A program made the position numbers and the translations under genes. This document shows positions 9,701 through 21,700 of a DNA stretch of 64,000 bases, in pieces. Below the pieces are notes generated by a model, which searched no databases, was not told the origin of the DNA, and saw only the letters and a list, made by a program, of their open reading frames with translations. Positions within the stretch are counted from its first letter, which is position 1. Every line of letters begins with the position of its first letter. The stretch is from NCBI GenBank assembly GCA_963920525.1, contig OY986439.1, forward strand, positions 5,846,501-5,910,500. Direction: 5' to 3'. The DNA is from Dichetophora obliterata (lineage: Eukaryota; Arthropoda; Insecta; Diptera; Sciomyzidae).

Positions 9701-12700
9701 ATATATTTTAAGTAACAACAAAAAAAATTAGTTAAATTTTATTGTGTTGTTTATGAGGATGTTTTCTTGTTGTTTTACTTTTACTATTGGTGGTGGTTTT
9801 TGTTGATTATTGTTTCTTGCATTCTTATGATGTTGGATTGTTGTTATTGTTGTTTTTTCTGTTGATGATTATAATGATGATTAATTTGTAAATATGATTA
9901 CTAGTAATGATGTGATTACGTTTGTTGTTGGCGTTGTTGTTTATGGTAGTATTGGTGTTGTTGTTGGTCTATTGCGATGATGTTTATGTTTTTCATTGTT
10001 ATTATTTTGTGGTATATCTTAGTAAAACTGAATGATCTACTGGAAAAATGTGATTTCGGAGGGTATATTCGGAGAAATATTTAAGGTAATTGAAAAATAA
10101 CGCCAGTATTTTATGCCAGGGCCTTAGTCAGTAATTTTTTTTCAAAATTAAAATATAGGGGCTATTATTTGTTTCATTTCAATTTTACGTTTAGTTTTTT
10201 ATATTTTATATACAGTTGCGAACAAAATAATAGCAGCCGTCTTATATTCAGATATGTTTGGATAAATAATGCTAGTATACAAATTTCGTATCTGGTAAAC
10301 CCATTCTTATTCGTATATGTCCGTTTAACCCTGGTTTCAAATCTGTACTCAATTTCCTCCTATATTGTAACATTTTCAATTTACAGGGTGTTTAACGTTT
10401 TTGGCACGTGTTTAGTATTATTGATCTAGAATCTGAACTACTCATCATAAAATTAAAAATATCATTTTGTATTTTAGAAAAAATATCAGCTCTTCAATCC
10501 ATATATCAACACTATCGTGAAGCCATTTTGCAAAAACCTCAAAAATTCATGTTTTTCGTAAATATATTGGCTGGTGTAATAGTTTTTGCAAACTTAAAGT
10601 AAAAATTAAATGAAACAAATAACTGTACCTATATATTAATTTTGAAAAAAAATTTCATCAAGATTCCCTCCCATGGGTAAATCCTAACTACGGCCCTGGC
10701 ATAAAATACTGGCGTTATTTTTCTAGTACCTTAAATATTTCTAAAAAATTCGAGTTAAAATGATGGAAAAAATACCCTCCGAAATCACATAAAATAATAC
10801 TTAAATTTGCAAAATATCACGATTTGAACATAAAAATCGAAAAAACGAACATATAATATGCACTTAAAACACTTAAATATTCGCTAAAAAAGGTAAAATA
10901 TGCAATTAAAAATATTTTTCTTATTTTTTATTATCGGTTAAAAAATCAATATTGCATTTAATTAACAAAAACAAAAAAACAATTAATTTTTAATACATAT
11001 AAAATTAATTTATAAAAAAAAAGTAAAGTGCATTTAAAAGTACCTAATAATTCAAAGTTATCGTTTTCCAAAATATTTCGTATTGAATTTTAATGGTTGC
11101 AAATCAAAAAAAGCAAAATATGCAAAAACCACATGAATTTATTGTATAAAAAATATACGCAATTAATATGCAAAAATAAGCATTTTTTGTATAATATGCA
11201 AAACCATGCATTTATTACAAAATATTTAAAAATATGCACTAACTATTGAATGCCATTTAGAAGGAATTTTCATGAATCGCAAAGATAACTTAACCATTTG
11301 CGCTTTAAGATGCCCAGAACGCATGAAATTTGCATGAAATTAATAGCCCTTAATATCTTTGCCAATGTTCTGCTGCGTTTGTTCTATACAACGAAAAACA
11401 TCGTGTTCTGGTAAAGCAAGCGGCGAACAAGTTCTGTTTTGAAGCCGACGAGTGTTCTGCACTGCTCGGTTCTTGTCGTTTAATGAATTGGTTATGTTCT
11501 GCTTGACATAACAGAGTTATGTTATGTTCTGAACTCGGCACTGTTGGCTCTACTGTTGTAGAAAAAACGAGTGCATTTGTGCAGAGGTTTAGGATATAGC
11601 AAAATATATTTCGAATTTCGCACATGATTTTTGTATTTAATTTGCACTACGCGCTTATTTTGTCGATTTACGAACCCCAATTGACAACAATGGAAATGGA
11701 TAGTTGACAACAAAAATGCAACACACGCGATTACGTGTTTTCTCTAGGTAAATTTCTTGGTTGAAAATTCGATAGTTCATTTCTATTGCAGCCGATTGAA
11801 GTAAATGATAGCTTATTGAACGCAAAACTAAACAGGCTTTTAGAATCCTGCCAAATTATTGCTGCCACAGAACAACATTTGTCAACAAAACCTTATTAAA
11901 GTTTAAAAAAATAAAAAAAAACGATACATTTTCAAATGATTTTATCTGTAACTTTGTCAATTCGTTCGATCAAAGAACCTTTATATTGTTTTGAAGGTCT
12001 ATTATTCTTCTTTTTATCAACGTTTAAATTTTTAAAATTGAGTTAGACGTAACGGAGTTACATAACAAACTATACATGCACCTACCATAAATCGGTTTTT
12101 TTACCACAAATCTTGATTTTGAGGGTATATTAAAAAAACCAAGTATGCAGTTATCTTATGTTCCATCAGATCTATAACATCTGCTATGTCTTATGCCAAG
12201 TTTTTTTGATTTTTTCTCATTTTGTTACACCGTTTAATTGTTAACAATCAATCATTTTATAAGAAATCAAAATAGAAATCAATAATTGATCGATATTTTT
12301 ACGATCGGGAAAAAATTTCATAATAAATCGAAATTTTTAAGATAAAATTTTCAGTCAATCAGTGAGCGATATTTTCTCAATCATTGTTGATCACAGTTTG
12401 GGATTTGATCAATCTAGGAGGAAAAAAGTAAAAAACAGTTGCTCAAAATTAATTTTTCCCTGGAAAATAAAGCTAGAACTCCCAGGAAGCCCTGTCAAAA
12501 GTTTGAAAAAGATTGCTTTTCTGATATACTTAAAACGGCTGTAGTAAAACGGTGCTTTTAGTGTTTTTTTATTAAAATTATTTCAAAATCCAAGATAGCA
12601 GTTTTTTGTATTAAGTACGCTGATTACGGCCAGTTTTTCAGAACGAGTTTAAAGTATAGTCAAATTAAACCTAGCTTAACTCACTAAAATTTGACGTTTA

Positions 12701-15700
12701 AACTTGATTTAGGCAAAAAAGAAACACATTATATGGTAATTGAAGTCAATTTAACTTCAATGAATGCTAAAATATCTATTTAAACCGAGTTTAAACGTCC
12801 AATTTGGGTGAGTTAAGCCAGGTTTAATTTGACTTAAGTTTAAACTCGTACTGAAAACTGGCCATTAACTTTTTTTGTTGAGGCAAACCTTCGAGAAGAT
12901 ATAAAGATTAATCTACAGTAATAAAACTCATTTTCTTGTTTGTTTGTTTGTTTGGCCTTTATACAAATCTAAACGGCTCAACGGATTTTGCTCAAACTAG
13001 ACATACATAGTAAGTGCATCTCAGCTTAAAATAATACATACTTAGTTTTTTCAACGCCCCCTTTGAAATTTTTCAACTAACGGTAATTTTGTTATTATAA
13101 AACTTTTTAGCATCGAAGATTTTTGTGTATTTAATTTTAAAAAATTCTGTAATTTTGACATCAAAAACGCTCACATATATTAAAAATTGTAGAAATTTTC
13201 AGTACTACGACTTTTTCATAAAACATTGTTACCTAAGAATGAGAAAAAACGACATTAAAATCAAAGTTTGATCTTTCGATGCAAATATCTCCGCTGTCCA
13301 TTAATATATTTTATTCAAATTTTTTTGTTCAAAAGTTCAATAAAATCACTTTACAAAAATAGGTTCAACTGTACCGTTAAGTCAGTGTATACATGTTTTA
13401 TGATTATGTCAAAAAAGATCCAAAGCATTGACGTTTTACTCAAAAAATGACTCAAAAATTGTTGTTGTTGTAAAAATGAAATCAATTAAAAACTGCACAT
13501 CTGGCTACCTTTCATATGACATAGCATTTATTTGCAAAAATTCTTCCAGCTAAGCGCAAAAATTATTTTACTGTTTTTGTCATCAAAACAACAAGGGTTT
13601 GATTGATTTTTTTCGCGAAATTTATTTTAACCAAAATGTTGTTTTTATATTTTTTACAAAAAAGTCAAGTCTCAAAAATAATTTATGTGAAAAATTACCC
13701 TAATAACTTTTTCCAATCAAAAATTATAGCTAAAAATCTATTTTTCCATACCAGACTATTATTAATTAAACTGAGTTTTGTCTTAAAATTCTCTATATAA
13801 TTTGAACGTCCCCATTTATCTCAATGATTGCAGTTGTGTGTCTAGAGTAATTGCGAACATTTTGGTTTATATAAAATCTTCCTTATAGTAAAATCTACTT
13901 AGTTTTTTTTTTGTCTCCCCACCTCCCGCCCCCCTGCTGTTAAATTTGTTTTGCTGTGATGGCTTTATTTTTTCTCACTATTGTATCACCGTTGTCACTC
14001 AGTTCTTTATCAATGGTACTTTAAATGTTGTATATACATCACCATTTCATCGAAAGATGACTGTGAATAAGAATGCTGTAAAAGTTAATTTTTTCATGTT
14101 ATCAGTTTCAGGTATATGGAGATATAATAAAACAGATGCGCATCTGGTAAGCACAATTATTTCATTGGTTTTGATCTGTGCTTTAAATTCACAGATAGAA
14201 GGCGCCGCATTTGTAAGTACTGTAGGTACAAACTATACACCTTGCGGTGAATAGCCGAATGATGTCTACCAAAAGTTTCTTCAAATTTAACCCCACACGT
14301 TTGGGATTACAGACAGGTGGCGCTATTTGCTGCCTACAGAAGAATATCTGATGTTCTTATGTAGCTAGCAGATAAGTTTTGCGAAATTTTTTGCGAAAAT
14401 GCTATGCTACCAAACTTTTAAAATGTCAAATTATGCAGTAATGCCAGTTTTTCAGTCTCAGCGTCATCTTGCCGTCAATAAGGGCTAAGTGTTGTTTACT
14501 TTTACAGGTGCGCTTTCAACACTTAAAAACATAGAATTGCATCAATTTAAATGTCCAGCTCACTTGCTGCATTATTTGTTGTTTTTGCTTTGCTTGCAAA
14601 TGCGATGATATGATCCTGATCTCCCATGAAAAAAACGCAGCTAACATAAATTTTAGTACAATCATTTTTAGTACAACGAATTTTTCATAAAACATTGATA
14701 GCTAAGAATGAGAAAAAAATTATATGGAAATCAAAGTTTTTTACTTTTATCAATCACCAATATCTCCGCTGTTTTTAATATATTTCATTAAAAAATTTTT
14801 TGTTAAAAAGTTCAATTTAATTTTTAATATAAATTTTTGATTAAATGTTAAAATGTCCATATCTTAAGAATGCATTGAGTCTCACCATAATTTTTATATT
14901 GTTGAAAAGGTAATTTCGCTAGCTTTAAGAATAAATAAATGTTTAAATTATTTTTCATTTTTAAAATATGTTTTTCGTACCCCTCTTTGAATTCAATTAG
15001 CTCACCGCAAGAGATGGAACCACCAACAACAAAAAATTTCCAAAACTTTTTTGGATTAAAATTCGTACAGCTACCTTTCTAACGGTAGCTTAAAATAAAA
15101 TTCAACATGTTTTTCATTATTCCAGAATTTAAAAAACATTTAATCGAAAAGTGTATATTAAAATGTTAATATAAATGACTCTCGAGTAACACCGGGTATA
15201 TCAGCTAGTTTAAAATAAAATTAGTTGCTTCATAAATCTTTGTTTTCTTTAAATTAGCGATGAAAAGTATAGCATAAAAATAACATGAAAACTGAGCTAA
15301 CATTTTGATGGACTGCCAAAAATTTTGTACGCATATGTTTGCATACATATTGAATTTGTTGTTAAGTTCCAATCTCATAGATAGTTCATACAAAAATTTA
15401 GCTGCTAGTTTTTAAAACTTTTTTCGATAAAACAAAAAAATAAAATTTTCTTTGAAAACCAAAAAGCCTGCAAGTTCTTTTAAATCGGTATTCATTGCAA
15501 TAACAGATAAGAAAGTTGCAAAATTTTCTGTTTTTCTAATATAATTTAGTTCTTCGAAGTCAAAACTCAAAGAGTAAATTTTCTCTATAGACAACTAGCT
15601 GAAACCCGGCGAGTTGCTGCCACGCCCTCTTGTTCAACAACCTTTTTAATGGCAGCCGTAGCTTACTAAGTAGAGTGCATGGCCTGTAAGCTAAGGAACC

Positions 15701-18700
15701 GTGGTAGCCCGGGTTCAATTCTCAACTCAGACAGTATGTTTTTCAATTGAATAACTATTTCTGTTCGACTGCCACCTAGCTATTTGATATCGTAAATTTT
15801 GGTTGTATAAGAAGTGCCATGTCCCCATGTTGTGCGCACATAAAATATTAAGGGTTCTCATCTAAGCATGTTAACATGTATAGCATTTAAACTTTTGATG
15901 AGCGATAAAGTGTAAATAGCGTTAATGTCGACAAAATGGCGGCTGGGGCTGTGACAACATTATGACTTTTTTAAATTTTAAACCTTTTCAAAATCTTCAT
16001 TTACACATAAAAATAAATAAAACGTGTTCAAATTTAGTTCAACTACTTAAAATATGTAATAATTAGCGCCAAAGGCAACCCTCATTCACACACGTAGATT
16101 TACATGCTAGTTTACACTACAAAATAGGCTCGGAAATGATGTAAACTCACGCCCATATAAATTTTGACAGATAGCTTACGCGCACGTAAGTTCACAAGGT
16201 TTACAATGTTTACGGGTTAGTTACATGCTTAGATGAGAACCCTTATTATCAATGAAACCAAAAATCATGAAAATCGACGATCCGTTCTCGAGTTATGAGT
16301 GCACACACGGACGGCGCTCAGTTCGCTTTTTTCGATTTTAGGATGACATTTGCATTATCCCAGAAACTATAAAAGCTAGGGCCATGAAACTTTGTACAAA
16401 TGAGTTTTAGCCTAAATTAAGTAACAGCAAAAACATAAGAATTCTAGGTCAACTGCATCGCCTGCGAACCATTTTTTTTTAATAAAAAAAACCCGCATAA
16501 AATTGCTTATTTATTTTTTTAAGAGTAAATTTAGTTTATATGGTTTGCTTAGTTTATTTAATATTTCAAATCGAATAACTTTTAGATTTATCTCCTATAA
16601 AACAATGTTACTAAATTAACGAAATTCAAAAAAAATTTTAAAAATGGTTGCTAATACAAAATAAGATCACAACTTGTTTTAAATTATGAATTCTTTTTTA
16701 TTTTTCTTTAAATATAAAAGTACCTACAAATTGTCTTGGAAATCAGTGCATTTTAGGGCAAAATTTGATTTTTAAGACTCTTTTCAAATTAAGTGGTTTT
16801 TCTTAATAGCAGCTAGATGCAGCAGGTTTTTACAGAAAGAAGTACGATATTTTATGATAGTTATACCCTTCGACTTTAATAATGCTTTATTAGCTAAATA
16901 TTTTCTACTAAATTTTACTTAAATTTTCATTGCTTGAAAAATGTACAATCATTTTTCTATTTTTATTTATTAACAGTTTTTTATTATGTTTTATATTAAA
17001 CTAGCTAATATACCCGGTGTTACTCGAGAGTCATTTATATAAACATTTTAACATACACTTCTCGATTAAATGTTTTTTTAAAATCTGGAATAATGAAAAA
17101 CATGTATTTTATTTGTAAGCTGCCGTTAGAAAGGTAATTGAATGAACATTAATCCAAAAAAGTTTTGGAAAATTTTTTTTGTTGTTGGTGGTTCCATCTC
17201 TTGCGGTAAGCTAATTGAAATCAAAGAAGGGGTACGAAAAACATATTTTAAAAATTAAAAATAATTTTTATATTTACTTAATCTTAAAGCAAGCACAATT
17301 ACCTTTTCAACAAAATAAAAATTATGGAGGGACTCAAGCGGAGTTATTGGCGTTAAAAGTAAAAACTTTGATTTTCATATAATTTTTTTCTCATTATAAG
17401 CCATCAATGTTTTATGAAAATTCGTTGTACTAAAAATGATTGTACCTACTAAAATTTCTATTAGATGTATTTTTTCATAGGAGATCAGGATCATATAATC
17501 GCATTTGCAAGCAAAGCAAAAACAACAAAAAGTCCAGCAAGTGAGCTGGACATTTAAATTGATCCAATTCTATGTTTATAAGTGTTGATGACGCTAGATG
17601 ACGCTGCGACTGAAAAAACTGGCAGTACTGCATTATTTTACTTTTTAAAAGTTTGGTAGCAATAGCATTTTCGCAAAATATTTCGCAAAACTTATCTGCT
17701 AGCTACATAAGAACATCAGATATTCTTCTGTAAGCAGAAAATACCACCACCTGTCTGTAATCCCAAACGTGTGGAGATGAATGTGAAGAAACTTTTGAAA
17801 AAACATTATTCAGCTATTCACCGCAAGGTGTATGTATAGTTTGTACCCAGAGTTCTTACAAATGTGGCGCCATCTATCTGTGAATTTAACGAACAGATCA
17901 AAACTAATGAAATAATTGTGCTGACCAGATGCGCATATGTTTTATTATATCGCCATATAGCTGAAACTGATTGCATGAAAATATTAACTTTTACAGCATT
18001 CTTATTCACAATCATCTTTTCGATAAAATTGTGATATATATACAACATTTAAAGTACCATTGATAAATAACTAATTGACAACGGTGACACAATAGTGAGA
18101 AAAAATAGAGCCATCACAACAAAACAAATTTAACAGGAGGGGGGCGGGAGGTGTGGAGACAAAAAAAAACTAAGTAGAACTATAAGGAAATTTTATATAA
18201 ACCAATATGTTCGCAATTACTCTAGGCACACAACTGCATTCTTAGAGAGATAAATGGGGATGTTCAAACTACATAGATAATTTTAACACAAAACTAAGTT
18301 ACATTAATAGTCTGATATAAAAATAGATTTTTAGCCATAAATTTTGAGTGGAAAGAGATATTGGGGTAATTTTTTCACATAAATTATTTTTGAGACTTGA
18401 CTTTTTTGTAAAAAATATAAAAACAACATTTTGGAAAAAATAAATTTCGCGAAAAAAATCAATCAAACCCTTGTTGTTTTGATGACAAAAACAGTAAAAT
18501 AATTTTTGTGCTTAGTTGGAAGAATTTTTGCAAATGAATGCTATGTCATATGAAAGGTAGCCAGATGTGCAGTTTTTAATTGATTTCATTTTTACAACAA
18601 CAACAATTTTTGAGTCATTTTTTGAGTAAAAAGTCAATGTTTTGGATCTTTTTTGACACTGACTTAACGGAACAGTTCATCCTGTTTTTGTGAAGTGATT

Positions 18701-21700
18701 TTATTGAACTTTTGAAAAAAAAAATTTTAATAAAATATATTAATGGACAGCGGAGATATTTGCATCGAAAGATCAAACTTTGATTTTAATGTCGTTTTTT
18801 CTCATTCTTAGGTAACGATGTCGTTTATGAAAAAGTCGTTGTGCTGAAAATTTCTCCAATTTTGAAGATATGTGAGAGTTTTTGATGTCAAAATAACAGA
18901 AATTTTTAAAAATTAAATACATAAAAATCTCCTATGGTAAAAAGTTTTATAATAACAAAATTACCGTTAGTTGAAAAATTTCAGAGGGGGCGTGGCACAA
19001 ACTAAGTATGTTAAATTTTAAGTTTGGATGCATTTAATATGTTTACTTAGTTTGAGCAAATTCCGTTGAGCCGTTTAAATTTGTATAAAGGCCAAACAAA
19101 CAAACAGAAAATGAGTTTTATTACAATACTATAGATTCAATAGCGATTAAGACATAAAAAAGTCCAAAAAACAAAACTTTGAAATATACTTTGTGCTCGA
19201 AGTTATTATTGTTTAAACATGACTTTATTTTTTGGGTTTTATTGAGCTTGTTTTTGTAAAAAAGTTTCAACTATGACGAATTTTATAAAAAAAAAATACA
19301 ATACATCAATTTCTAATAGCACATTCATAATACATGTTTTATAATCTGACGAATAAAAATATTTTTTTATAAATTTTAACAAAAAAATGTCATCCTAAAA
19401 TTAAAAAGCGCACTGTGCGGCGGTCCCTTTTATATATATAGATTCAATGAAACACCCTGTAACCAAGAGGGTGTTTGAAATAGACCGCAAGGAATGAACC
19501 AAGGAATCGTATCACAAAAATTTTAGAATTTTTTCCGGTTAGATTTAATTTTTTTTTCTCTATCAGTAAAGTGATGTGTCTGTGAACATGAGCAAGAATA
19601 CTTAAACGTGTTAACATAATTATGTTAAGGAGCACAAATTACACTTTGCGCCACTGTTTTCGAACATGGCATCCCATTATATTTTTCTTCTAGATTTTAG
19701 TCTCTATACACGAAAATTGCAAAAAAAAAGATAAAAAAAGAAGATTTGTAAAAGATAGGTATTTTTAATTTTCTAATTTTTTACGTTGTTTTCGAATATA
19801 GTTGCGTATATTTGAACATATCTTAGATAGCACTTATCCAATTTTTATAATTAAACCTATAAATTTGAGCCTAATGAAATTTCCTACATGTTTGTTCAAC
19901 AATTTTTTTCATTTCTATAAGTAGTTTTTGCGCTATCAAAATAAGTATTTTGAAAAAATATTTTTTTACGTATAAATGCAAGTCAAAATTGTTTTCAAAA
20001 ATTCATAAAAAATTCGATAACTGCAAAAGTGGGATATTATTTTTTTACAAAAACAATGTTATTTAAGTAAATAAGCTATCGCCAAGGGCGTTCGCAGGAT
20101 TTGTTCTAGGGGGGAGGGGGGAGCTATGTTTATATAATTCTATTTTCTGATATTTTTGGTACTTATTTTGTTATCATGATACGCTGGTTGACACACGCAT
20201 GAACAAATAATAAAATTATATATATTTCAAAGACGGTGTAAAATCTTTCTCGTATCATGCCCGAAAAATTTTTAAATTTAAATGTTTTTCATGTAATTTA
20301 AAAAAATTTTCTCAGCAAATATTCTTAGCATTAAATAAATTAAATAATGTGAGGTCTCCTTTGTCCTTATATAAAATCTCATTAATTACAATTAAGATCC
20401 TAAGTTTTCCTCTTTTCAAATAAGAATACAAGAATTTCCCACTTTTTTTTTTAATCGTCCTTGTCTGATATGTAGTTTGGATTTTAGGGCGAATTTATGG
20501 CAAAAAAATAAAAAAAGTTCACAAAAAAGGACATAAAATTAACATGAAATCTCATTTTTAAAATTCCTCCAAGGCTGCAGTCTTGTAGTAAGAGGCTCAA
20601 CAAACGTTTTGGTGTCATAAATCGTCCTTTTATGATGTATTGTTTAGTAGTTATGGCTAAAAAAAAACTAGAAAATCATTAAAAATTACGTATAAAACTA
20701 AGATTCTTGAAATAAAAATATTTTTTCTAAAAATGCAGTCTTGTATATATATGTATTAGAAACATTTTTGAGCATAAATCGTCCTTGTAGGATGTATGGT
20801 TTGGGAGTTATGATAAAAAAACCAGATGTTTTTGGCATACTTGTACTCCAAAAAGTGTTCTACAACTCCTAAACTACAAGAGATAAAGCTAAACGCATTT
20901 CGACAGAGAAGTAACTCGCCTTAAGGATGATGCCATGGTAATCATTTTAATACATGAATCGTTCTTGTCTGATATGTAGTTTGGATTTTAGGGCGAATTT
21001 ATGTCGAAAAAATAAAAAAAATTCGCAAAAAAGGACATAAAATTAACATGAAATCTAATTTTTAAAATTCCTCCAAGGCTGCAGTCTTGTAGTAAGAGTC
21101 TTAACAAACGTTTTGGTGGTATAAATCGTCCTTTATGATGTATTGTTTAGGAGTTATGGCTAAAAAAACTAGAAAATCATTAAAAATGACGTATAAAACT
21201 AAGATTCTTGAAAAAAAAAAAATTTTTTCTAAAATTGCAGTCTTATGTATATATGTATTAGAAACATTTTTGAGCATAAATCGTTCTTGTAGGATGTATT
21301 GTTTGGGAGTTATGATAAAAAAACCAGATGTTTTTGGCATACTTTTACTCCAAAAAGTGTTCTACAACTCCTAAACTACAAGAGATAGAGAAAAACGCAT
21401 TTCGACAGAGAAGTAACTCGCCTTAAGGACGATGCCATGGTAATCATTTTAATACATGAATCTTTCTTGTCTGATATGTAGTTTGGATTTTAGGGCGAAT
21501 TTATGTCGAAAAATAAAAAAAAGTTCACAAAAAAGGACATAAAATTAACATGAAATCTAATTTTAAAAATTCCTCCAAGGCTGCAGTCTTGTAGTAAGAG
21601 GCTTAACAAACATTTTGGTGGTATAAATCGTCCTTTTATGATGTATGATTTGGCTAAAAAACAAAAAAAAACTGGAAAATCTCCAAAAATTACGTATTCT

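Larger units (their letters stand above)
7214..12236. mobile_element. long-inverted-repeat pair in the Dmrt11E intron (arms about 7214-7540 and 11900-12236)
   Basis: The left arm starts ACGGTGTTACAG (7213) and the right arm ends TGTTACACCGT (about 12236). Between them, matching blocks run in opposite orientation, for example GCATACTTAGTTTTTTAAATA on the left against its diverged reverse complement near 12130, and CAAAGTTACAGGTAAAATCAT against ATGATTTTATCTGTAACTTTG near 11945. The arms are about 300 bp and clearly diverged. The 4.3 kb between them has no coding potential and holds at least two smaller foldback elements. This could be one old DNA transposon with long terminal repeats or two opposed insertions. 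Confidence 0.55.

Noticed and set aside
13946..14254. 102-residue ORF with a counterpart at 17818-18048
   Set aside because: Both arms of the inverted repeat carry it, but about one in six residues differs between arms that are about 90 percent alike, which gives no sign of protein-level constraint.
15651..15735. Possible functional tRNA gene
   Set aside because: A and B boxes are present, but no acceptor stem or anticodon arm can be drawn, and related copies sit in SINE bodies.
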